Shown: in pieces, positions 51,638 through 58,234 of the stretch | How positions within the stretch are numbered: the stretch's first letter is position 1 | How the letters are laid out: every line of letters starts with the position of its first letter | NCBI GenBank assembly: GCA_942492815.1 | Contig: OW818658.1 | Location: 7,812,001-7,876,000, forward strand | DNA from: JAEUWI01 sp942492815 | GTDB taxonomy: Bacteria > Hydrogenedentota > Hydrogenedentia > Hydrogenedentales > JAEUWI01 | Direction of reading: 5' to 3' | Length of the DNA: 64,000 nucleotides | Notes under the pieces: generated by a model | Database searches by the model: none | What the model saw: only the letters and a program-made list of their open reading frames with translations | Told to the model about the DNA's origin: nothing | Translations under genes and position numbers: made by a program

Positions 51638-52580
51638 CGGCGCGCTCCTTCGCCCGCAGCCGCGTGAGGGTTACGAAGACATCCTCCAACGTCGCGGGGA
51701 TCTCCCGGACCTCCGCCGAGGGAAAGCCGTCCTTCTCCAGATCGTTCTTGAGCTGTGGGCCCGATCCGCTCTCCGCCAGCACGTGGAGGGCGTCGCCGAA
51801 AATCGTGGCGTCCATCACATAGGGCATCTCATTGAGGCGGCGCATGGCCATCGCCACGCGGGGCAGACGCAATTCATAGCGCGCCGTGCCCTCGGGCGTA
51901 ACCTCCGGCAGAGACTTCAGCTCGCCGGGCGTGCCGTGGACCATGAGCTTCGAATAGTAAATATAGCCCAAGTGGCTGCAGCGCTCGGCCTCATCCATGT
52001 AGTGCGTGGTGACGAAGAACGTTACGCCCTGGCCCGCCAGATCGAAGAGCAAGTTCCACAGGTCCCGGCGCGCCACGGGATCGATGCCCGCCGTGGGTTC
52101 GTCGAGGAACATGAGGCGGGGCTTGTGCACCAGGGCGCAGGCCAGGGCCAGACGCTGCTTCCAGCCGCCGGAGAGCCGGCCCGCGAGCTGCTTCCGGAAT
52201 TCGCCAATGCCCACAATGTCGATGACTTCATCGATACGATCCGAACGCTCCCGGCGGGGGATGCCGTAGATGCCCGCATAGAATTTCAGATTCTCCATGA
52301 CCGACAGGTCGGCGTAGAGGCTGAACTGCTGGGACATGTAGCCGATGCTCCGCTTGATCGCTTCGCTGTCGCGCACGAGCTGGTAGCCCAGCACCGAGCC
52401 CGTGCCCGAAGTGGGGTGGAGCAGGCCGCAGAGCATGCGAATCAGCGTGGTCTTGCCCGAGCCGTTGGGGCCGAGAAAGCCGTAGATATCGCCCTCCACA
52501 ATCTCCATGCTGACGCTGTCCACAGCCGTCATGCTGCCGAAGCGCCGGGTGAGATTGTTGACCTCGATGACACTGGCCAT
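51630..52580 (-). CDS. ABC transporter ATPase (YbhF/DrrA-like)
   Basis: 316 residues. Walker A GFLGPNGSGKTTLIRML, Q-loop YMSQQFSLYADLSV, signature LSGGWKQRLALACAL, Walker B RLMFLDEPTAGIDP and switch His in FVTTHYMDEA. The C-terminal ~80 residues (YELRLPRVAMAMRRLNE...) are the regulatory extension of the DrrA class. Energises the ABC-2 permease. Start overlaps the adaptor stop by one base (TGATG). Confidence 0.94.
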   Translation of the reverse strand: MASVIEVNNLTRRFGSMTAVDSVSMEIVEGDIYGFLGPNGSGKTTLIRMLCGLLHPTSGTGSVLGYQLVRDSEAIKRSIGYMSQQFSLYADLSVMENLKFYAGIYGIPRRERSDRIDEVIDIVGIGEFRKQLAGRLSGGWKQRLALACALVHKPRLMFLDEPTAGIDPVARRDLWNLLFDLAGQGVTFFVTTHYMDEAERCSHLGYIYYSKLMVHGTPGELKSLPEVTPEGTARYELRLPRVAMAMRRLNEMPYVMDATIFGDALHVLAESGSGPQLKNDLEKDGFPSAEVREIPATLEDVFVTLTRLRAKERAGV

Positions 52581-53707
52581 CAGTTGGCCCCGTTGATCTT
52601 GGGCAGGCGCGCGGTCACGGCCATGCCGGGCCGGAGTTTGCCGCCGTGGGAGTCGAGGCCGACGGTCACGCCAAAGACCTGCTGCACGCGCTCTTCCTCG
52701 GTCTGGAGGTTGCGCGGGGTGTACTCGCCTTCCGCCGCGATCTGCTTGATCTTGCCCGTGAAGGTTTCGGGGCCGAAAGCATCGGCCGTAAAGGTGATTC
52801 CCTGCTGGAGCTGGAGGTGACCGAGCATCTTCGCGCCCACGAAAAGGGTCACTTCGAGATCTTCCGGATCCACAATCCGCACCACGGGGCCGGGCTTCAC
52901 CAGATCACCGGGACGCACATCGAGCGATTCGATAACGCCGTTCTGCGGCGAGATGATGGCCATTTCGCGCAGGCCAACCCGCGTGCGCTCCAGATCGGCG
53001 GCGGCGGCGTCCCGCGCGGCTCGGGCGGCGGCGATGTCCTCCACCCGGGGGCCGATTTTCAGTTCATCCCGCGCGGCCTGGGCCTGATCGCTCGCCGCGC
53101 GGGCCATGTCGATCTCTTCCACCCGCGCGCCGCTGAGCACGAGGTCGCGCTGCTCCTTCGCGCCCTTGAACTGGGCCTCGGCAGCATCCAGCGCGGCCTT
53201 GGCCTGATCAAACTGGCGCTGCGAGGCAACCTCCTGGCTCAGCAGGTTCTTGACCCGCTCAAATTCCTTCACGGCCACGTCGCGCTGGGCCTGGGCGGCC
53301 TCCAGCGCGGCGGCGGCGGCCCGAATTTCCTCGTTGCGCGCCCCTTTCAGCGCCATGGCGAGCTGGGCTGCTGCCGCTGCGGCGGCGGCTTCCCCCTGGC
53401 GCAGTTGCTCCGGCGTGGCGCCCGCTTCGAGCTTCGCCAGCAGGGCCTCCCGGCTGGCAAGCTGGGCCTCGGCTGCAGCGACGAGGGCTTTCGCCTCGGC
53501 ATCGTCCAACTGGACCACCACGGCATCCTTCGCGACGGTATCGCCTTCCTCCGCCAGCACGGCCATGACCCGGCCCCCGATGCGGGAGCCCGCCGTGGTG
53601 TGGCGCGACTCGATCTCGCCCGTCACATGAACGGCGCCGTTATCCGTGTTCGGACAACCGGCGAGCAAGAGTAGTGAAAAACAGGCAACTGCAATGAACT
53701 TGTACAA
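52580..53707 (-). CDS. HlyD-family membrane-fusion lipoprotein
   Basis: 375 residues from a TTG at 53707 preceded by AAGGAAG at 6 nt; this start gives YKFIAVACFSLLLLAGC, a clean lipobox. The mature protein has the lipoyl half (VTGEIESRHTTAGSRIGGRV), a long Ala/Glu-rich coiled coil with repeats (AAAEAQLASREALLAKLEAG), the second lipoyl part (MAIISPQNGVIESLDVRPGD) and a beta-barrel. As in YbhG it would link the pump to an outer-membrane channel, which is not in the window. The longer frame upstream crosses a repeat and lacks a good start. Confidence 0.88.
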   Translation of the reverse strand: MYKFIAVACFSLLLLAGCPNTDNGAVHVTGEIESRHTTAGSRIGGRVMAVLAEEGDTVAKDAVVVQLDDAEAKALVAAAEAQLASREALLAKLEAGATPEQLRQGEAAAAAAAAQLAMALKGARNEEIRAAAAALEAAQAQRDVAVKEFERVKNLLSQEVASQRQFDQAKAALDAAEAQFKGAKEQRDLVLSGARVEEIDMARAASDQAQAARDELKIGPRVEDIAAARAARDAAAADLERTRVGLREMAIISPQNGVIESLDVRPGDLVKPGPVVRIVDPEDLEVTLFVGAKMLGHLQLQQGITFTADAFGPETFTGKIKQIAAEGEYTPRNLQTEEERVQQVFGVTVGLDSHGGKLRPGMAVTARLPKINGAN

Positions 53708-53785
53708 TCTAGTCTTCCTTACGAAGCGGGCGTTGCCCCATGCCGGGATTTTGCTGTGACGGCTTGCGATATTTTCGCAGATCGC

Positions 53786-53848
53786 AGGGACTACAGAGAC
53801 GGCAGAAAATGAGAGGGGACGGATCGTTCTGCCGTCTCTGTAGTCCCT
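53786..53848. repeat. Perfect 20-bp inverted repeat, 9-bp motif class
   Basis: AGGGACTACAGAGACGGCAG (53786-53805) and its exact complement (53829-53848) around a 23-nt loop. The arms consist of AGGGACTAC/AGAGACGGC-like nonads; a partial relative occurs near 49847. It lies between the adaptor start and the cyclase stop, both leftward. Confidence 0.85.
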
Positions 53849-53880
53849 GTTGTCCCTGCAATCATGCAAGTGTCGTGAAA

Positions 53881-54531
53881 TCATGAGGAATCTTCCGGCA
53901 GACCCACAAAGGCCCGGCAGGGTGCGCCATCCGCATCGTGAATCGGCATGGGCAGCACAACAAATGGGTAGGTTCCGGCGGGCACATCGCGCAGGCAAAG
54001 TCCCTCCACCACAAAAACGTCGTTCTCCAACAGGATGTGGTGGGTTGGGCCGGAATTCTTGTAGGGGGCAATGGAGAGATAGTCTATCCCGACGAGGCGC
54101 ACGCCCTCGTCCACCAGTCTCTGCGCGGCTTCCGGCGCGATGGCCACAAAGGCGGTATTGAAAGGGCCGTTCACCGGGTAGTCGCTGTTCTTCGTCTTGA
54201 AGAGCACACGGCGGGGCAGGGGACCCGAGCCCAAGTGCTCCGCTTCAATCCTATCCACCTCGGGCAGGTGAATCACCGTCGCTTCGCCGAAATAGACCTC
54301 GGGGTCGATTTCATGGAGCTTTCGGCCGCCCTCTTCGAAGTGCCACGGCGCGTCGCAATGGGTGCCCGTATGCGTGGGAAGTGTGATCGTGGAGGTGTTG
54401 CAACTCGCCCCCTCCGCGATACGGCTCGACGCCACCAGGCGCACCGGGTCGTCACCGGGCCACACGGTGGTACCGTCGTGGATGGGGATGCTTACGTCGT
54501 GCCAGCGCACGTTCATCGGGGAAGTTTCCAT
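53881..54531 (-). CDS. Cyclase-family metal hydrolase (kynurenine formamidase-like)
   Basis: 216 residues. The family's metal site HTGTHCDAPWHF is present, with VSIPIHDGTTVWPGDDPV before it and GIDYLSIAPY and HHILLENDVFVVEGLCL after it. Members hydrolyse arylformamides or similar amides with bound zinc or manganese; the substrate is not evident and no kyn genes are near. The ATG at 54531 has a GATAAT box 8 nt upstream and no Shine-Dalgarno; an inner ATG at 54516 is possible. Confidence 0.88.
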   Translation of the reverse strand: METSPMNVRWHDVSIPIHDGTTVWPGDDPVRLVASSRIAEGASCNTSTITLPTHTGTHCDAPWHFEEGGRKLHEIDPEVYFGEATVIHLPEVDRIEAEHLGSGPLPRRVLFKTKNSDYPVNGPFNTAFVAIAPEAAQRLVDEGVRLVGIDYLSIAPYKNSGPTHHILLENDVFVVEGLCLRDVPAGTYPFVVLPMPIHDADGAPCRAFVGLPEDSS

Positions 54532-54539
54532 GGGGGCCT

Positions 54540-54545
54540 ATTATC
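54540..54545 (-). promoter_or_regulatory. Extended -10 of the cyclase gene (leaderless)
   Basis: Reading leftward TGTGC-GATAAT, then 8 nt to the ATG at 54531. The -35 is poor, consistent with an extended -10 promoter. Confidence 0.45.
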
Positions 54546-54582
54546 GCACAGGAAAGGCCTTGGGTGACACCGGGCGCGGCGT

Positions 54583-54708
54583 GATGGGTCTTATGGGTCT
54601 TATGGGTCTTATGGGTCTTATGGGTCGTAGGGGTCGTAGGGGTCGTAGGGGGGCTGGCGGCTGTTCTCATCGTGACCCATACGACCCATAGGACCCATAA
54701 GACCCATT
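54583..54708. repeat. Inverted 9-bp-repeat arrays (GGGTCTTAT type)
   Basis: Left array: units TGGGTCTTA, TGGGTCGTA and GGGTCGTAG (54583-54650). Right array: GACCCATAC, GACCCATAG, GACCCATAA (54674-54708), the reverse complement. A ~23-bp centre separates them, so the region can form a long hairpin between the cyclase and MFS genes. Confidence 0.9.
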
Positions 54709-54740
54709 CTTCGTGCTCTTCACGCAGGCTTCCTCCGATC

Positions 54741-54749
54741 TGCTATAAT
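54741..54749 (+). promoter_or_regulatory. Extended -10 promoter of the first tandem MFS gene
   Basis: TGC-TATAAT with no good -35 at 17 nt. Leader ~75 nt to the GTG start, which has its own GGAGGA. Confidence 0.6.
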
Positions 54750-54830
54750 CCCTCCGGGCGTCCACATCAACTCGGGGCGCTCCCTTATTTTAGCGCCCGC
54801 CCTTGACAGTCGAAGTATGGAGGATTCCCG

Positions 54831-56222
54831 GTGGGAGTACCGGTGCTCAGTGAATTTCAGAAGCTCAGCCAGCCACCGCGCCAGTTCCTCGTATTCAGTG
54901 CCCTGAATCTGTTCACCTGGTTCTCCATCGGCGGACCCGTGATGGTGCTATTTGCCCGTCACATCGAAATGCCCGCCTCGTGGATCGGCGTGCTCAATTC
55001 CTTCCTTCAACTGGCCACCCTCCTCGTCATTGTCACCATACCCCTGGTGTTGAAGCTCGGATCGAAGCGCCTGCTGCTCATCACCTGGTCGCTCCAGAGC
55101 GTGGCCGCATCTCTGCTGTTTCTCGTGCCCTGGTTTCTCAAGGCCTACGGGCCCCACGTGGGCTGGTGCGTCATGCTGGCCGCCGTCCTCGGGTTCTGCC
55201 TCGTTCGCGCCACGGGCATCGGCGGCTGGTTTCCCCTGATCCACGATGTGGTGCCGAAAGCGGAACAGGGCGCCTTTTTCAGCACGGAAATGGCCCTGCT
55301 CCAAGGATGCACGGTCCTGGCGACGCTCGTCCAGGCCTTCATCCTCGGCAGTGAGCCCACCGTCGGCCGCTTTCTGTTTATCAATGGTTTTGGCATCACG
55401 TGCGGCCTGCTCAGCGCGTTGTGGCTGAAGCGTATCCCCGTCGCCGAGCAAAAGCGCACCCCGATCAAAGGCAGCGGCAGCATTGAGGCCTACACGGCGG
55501 CCCTCAAGGACAAGAGCTACCTCCTCTTCGTCTTCACCACTGTAACGTGCTTTTCCGGCTTCGCCTGGATCAACACAAGCATCGTGCTTTATATGCGCGA
55601 CGCCATGCATTTCACTGACATGAACATCATGATTTTCCTGGCGGCGGGCAATTTCGGTGTGCTACTCACCATTGCTTTCTGGGGCCGCTTCGCGGAGGAC
55701 AGCGGCACGGGCTATGCCGGGCTGCTCGCCATGCTGGGCCACTCTTTCGGCGCGATTGCCTACTTGTTTCTACCCCCGGGCGCGCCGTGGTCCGCCTGGC
55801 TCCTGCCGCCCACCCTCGTCTGCACCACCCTGCTGGGCGCGGCCTACTGGACCATCAATCACCGCTACATGATCAGCCTGGTGGACAAAGAGCACAAAGT
55901 GGGCTATACCAACCTGTGGATCGTGGGCACGGCCCTCGCCATGGGCGTCACCCCCGTCATCACCGGCTACATCATCGAGCACTACGGCATGCTCGGCTTC
56001 CGCGCTGCCTTCGCCATCTCCGGCTTCGGCGGGATCCTGGCGGGCCTCGCCAACTTCTGGGTCGTGCACAACCGCCGCCCCCTCCGCCACGCCCTCGACG
56101 AACTCGTCAATCCCATGCTTCCCCTGCGGACCGTCGGGCGTATCGCCTGGGTGACCGTGGGACTTCATTCAAGTAACCGACGGACCGTGGTGCACGATGA
56201 GCACACCCGGAAGGCAGGATGA
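54831..56222 (+). CDS. MFS permease, tandem paralogue 1
   Basis: 463 residues from a GTG with GGAGGA ~8 nt upstream. Twelve hydrophobic segments; EFQKLSQPPRQFLVFSALNLFTWFS opens the protein, LYMRDAMHFTDMNIMIFLAAG begins the second half, and LVDKEHKVGYTNLWIVGTALAMGVTPVITGYI follows. The closely related MFS gene at 56502 shares roughly half of its residues by eye, including these landmarks, so they arose by tandem duplication. Substrate unknown. The TGA stop is directly followed by a 9-bp repeat array. Confidence 0.85.
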   Translation: MGVPVLSEFQKLSQPPRQFLVFSALNLFTWFSIGGPVMVLFARHIEMPASWIGVLNSFLQLATLLVIVTIPLVLKLGSKRLLLITWSLQSVAASLLFLVPWFLKAYGPHVGWCVMLAAVLGFCLVRATGIGGWFPLIHDVVPKAEQGAFFSTEMALLQGCTVLATLVQAFILGSEPTVGRFLFINGFGITCGLLSALWLKRIPVAEQKRTPIKGSGSIEAYTAALKDKSYLLFVFTTVTCFSGFAWINTSIVLYMRDAMHFTDMNIMIFLAAGNFGVLLTIAFWGRFAEDSGTGYAGLLAMLGHSFGAIAYLFLPPGAPWSAWLLPPTLVCTTLLGAAYWTINHRYMISLVDKEHKVGYTNLWIVGTALAMGVTPVITGYIIEHYGMLGFRAAFAISGFGGILAGLANFWVVHNRRPLRHALDELVNPMLPLRTVGRIAWVTVGLHSSNRRTVVHDEHTRKAG

Positions 56223-56312
56223 TGGGTCTTATGGGTCTTATGGGTCTTATGGGTCGTATGGGGTCTCAGTACTATATTGACCCATACGACTCATAGGACG
56301 CATAAGACCCAT
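56220..56312. repeat. Inverted 9-bp-repeat arrays after the first MFS stop
   Basis: Left: four TGGGTCTTA/TGGGTCGTA units from the stop codon to 56262. Right: GACCCATAC, GACTCATAG, GACGCATAA, GACCCAT (56279-56312). Centre is AT-rich (TACTATATT). Same family as 45487 and 54583. Confidence 0.88.
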
Positions 56313-56313
56313 A

Positions 56314-56495
56314 TTCAGCCTTCAGCCTTCAGCCTTCAGCCTTCAGCCTTCAGCCTTCAGCCTTCAGCCTTCAGCCTTCAGCCTTCAGCCTTCAGCCTTC
56401 AGCCTTCAGCCTTCAGCCTTCAGCCTTCAGCCTCCAGCCTCCAGCCTCCAGCCTACAGCCTACAGCCTCCAGCCTCCAGCCTACAGCCTACAGCC
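56314..56495. repeat. Tandem array of 26 heptads (TTCAGCC)
   Basis: Seventeen exact TTCAGCC units (56314-56432), then nine T(C/A)CAGCC variants to 56495. It ends 6 nt before the ATG of the second MFS gene and occupies the place of its ribosome-binding site. On the + strand no frame contains a stop, so a translation product of the array would read (SAFSLQP)n. Confidence 0.95.
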
Positions 56496-56501
56496 TTCCC
56501 C

Positions 56502-57866
56502 ATGCCCCTCCCCCTCATCAGCGATTTTCAAAAGCTAAGCCAGGCGCCTCAGCGCTTCCTGGTCTTCAGCACGTTCAACGTCTTCTCCTGGTTTTCTCTG
56601 GTGGGGCCGGTGGTGGTGCTTTTTGGCCGCACCATCGACATGCCCGCGTCGTGGATAGGCTTCCTCCTGTCCTTCATGCCCTTGTCTATGCTGCTGGTCA
56701 TGATTACGATTCCCCTGGTGACCCGCTTCGGCCCGAAGAAGCTCATGATCGTCACCTGGATCGGGCGCAACCTGGCCGCGTCGCTGGTCTTCTTTATCCC
56801 CTGGGCGCTCCATTCCCATGGCGCGCGGGCCTCCTGGATCGTGCTGCTCACCGCCGTGCTCAGTTTTTGCCTCGTGCGCGCGGCGGGCGTGGGGGGGTGG
56901 TTCCCCTGGCTGCACGAAGTCGTACCGGAAAAAGAGCAGAACACCTTCTTCAGCACCGAGACGGCCCTGGCCCAATTCTGCATCGTCGTGGTGACGTTGT
57001 CGCAGGCGGCCATCCTCGGCAAAGATCCGGGCGTGTCCCATTTCATGGTGATTTACGCCTTCGGCATTGTCGCAGGCTTGATAAGCGCGCTCTGGCTCTC
57101 CCGGGTGCCCGGCGGGAAGTCCACCTACAACCCCGAGTTTCCCCAGAATAGCTTCACGTCCTATGGCGTCGCCTGGAAAGACAAGCCCTACATCCGCTTC
57201 GTCTTTACCACGGGCATTTGCTTTTCTTGCCTCGCGTGGATCAACAGCAGTCTCGTGCTCTACATGCGCGATGCTCTCCACTTCAACGACCTGCGCATCA
57301 TGCTCATCATGTCCGCCGGAAACCTCTGCGTGCTGTTCACCATTCACTTCTGGGGACGTTTCGCGGAACAAAGTGGCACGGGCCAGGCCGCCGTGCTGGC
57401 CATGGTGGGCCATTCCTGCGCCGCCCTGGGCTATCTGCTGCTCCCGCCGGGCGCTCCGTGGACCGCCTGGATTATCCCCGTGGCCTTCGTGATCTCATGC
57501 GTGCTGAATTCCGCCTATTGGACCCTCACCCACCGCCACATGATCCAGATCGTGGACGAGGAGCATAAGGTGGGCTACACGAACATCTGGATACTCGGCA
57601 CGGCCCTGTCCCTCGGGCTTACGCCCATTTTCGCGGGGTATATCATCGAGCACCTGCACTTGACGGGCTACCGGATCGCCTTCTCCGTCGCCGGATTCGG
57701 GGGGCTCGTCGCCGCACTGGCGAATTTCTGGGTCGTCTTTGATCGAAAGCCCCTCCGCAGCGCGCTGGACGAGCTGATCAATCCCACGCTACCCATCCGG
57801 ACCCTCGCCCGGATCGCCTGGGTCACCGTGGGGCTGCATTCCAGCAATCGGAAAAGGGACGAGTAG
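56502..57866 (+). CDS. MFS permease, tandem paralogue 2
   Basis: 454 residues from the ATG at 56502. Same fold and landmarks as paralogue 1: DFQKLSQAPQRFLVFSTFNVFSWFS, DMPASWIGFLLSF, LYMRDALHFNDLRIMLIMSAG and EEHKVGYTNIWILGTALSLGLTP. The reading frame is open upstream through the heptad array to 56277, but those residues are repeat-encoded and the paralogue starts at the equivalent of 56502. No Shine-Dalgarno precedes the ATG; a 26-copy heptad array does. The TAG stop overlaps the left end of another repeat. Confidence 0.85.
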   Translation: MPLPLISDFQKLSQAPQRFLVFSTFNVFSWFSLVGPVVVLFGRTIDMPASWIGFLLSFMPLSMLLVMITIPLVTRFGPKKLMIVTWIGRNLAASLVFFIPWALHSHGARASWIVLLTAVLSFCLVRAAGVGGWFPWLHEVVPEKEQNTFFSTETALAQFCIVVVTLSQAAILGKDPGVSHFMVIYAFGIVAGLISALWLSRVPGGKSTYNPEFPQNSFTSYGVAWKDKPYIRFVFTTGICFSCLAWINSSLVLYMRDALHFNDLRIMLIMSAGNLCVLFTIHFWGRFAEQSGTGQAAVLAMVGHSCAALGYLLLPPGAPWTAWIIPVAFVISCVLNSAYWTLTHRHMIQIVDEEHKVGYTNIWILGTALSLGLTPIFAGYIIEHLHLTGYRIAFSVAGFGGLVAALANFWVVFDRKPLRSALDELINPTLPIRTLARIAWVTVGLHSSNRKRDE

Positions 57867-57944
57867 GGGACTGCCTCCCGAGCCAGGAGGACTCGGCCGC
57901 GCAAGCGTGGAACGAGGACGTCTTGCGAGGGTGGCTGTACCCCA
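57865..57944. repeat. Small inverted-repeat element, copy 2 (GGGGACTGC...GCTGTACCCC)
   Basis: AGGGGACTGCCTCCCGAG at the MFS stop and CGAGGGTGGCTGTACCCCA at the other end are imperfect inverted repeats; related to 23905-23978. Its first bases form the TAG stop of the MFS gene. Confidence 0.55.
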
Positions 57945-58003
57945 TAAGAAACCGTGGGCTGGGCAACCCTTGGTGGATGCTGTGGCAAGGGGAAACAGAA
58001 GAC

Positions 58004-58205
58004 GTGCCACACGATCTCGCCGAAGGCGAGTTCGAGTGCGTTGAGCGAAGTTGATCCGAACAATCAACGGGTGCTTTCGGCTCTCCTTTTGCACCCCCAT
58101 TTTCGGCAAGCGAGTACAAGAGGACCGCCCCCGGGGGAACTTTTTCGAGCCAGTTTGCCTTCCCGAAGCCCACTCGAACTCGCCTTCGGCGAGATCGTGT
58201 GGCAC
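58004..58205. repeat. 202-bp element with perfect 35-bp terminal inverted repeats
   Basis: Arms 58004-58038 and 58171-58205 are exact reverse complements over 35 bp. Each arm contains the sub-palindrome CTCGCCGAAGGCGAG. The 132-bp centre has no gene. MITE-like in size; ends 30 bp before the uvrA stop. With the preceding element it explains the 368-bp gap. Confidence 0.9.
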
Positions 58206-58234
58206 AGTCCAACGCCATGGCATTCCTCTTTGGC

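Noticed and set aside
56277..56501. N-terminal SAFSLQP-repeat extension of the second MFS protein
   Set aside because: The residues come from the heptad array, which has no stop in any + frame; the paralogue and membrane topology place the start at 56502. Kept only as a possible phase-variation idea.
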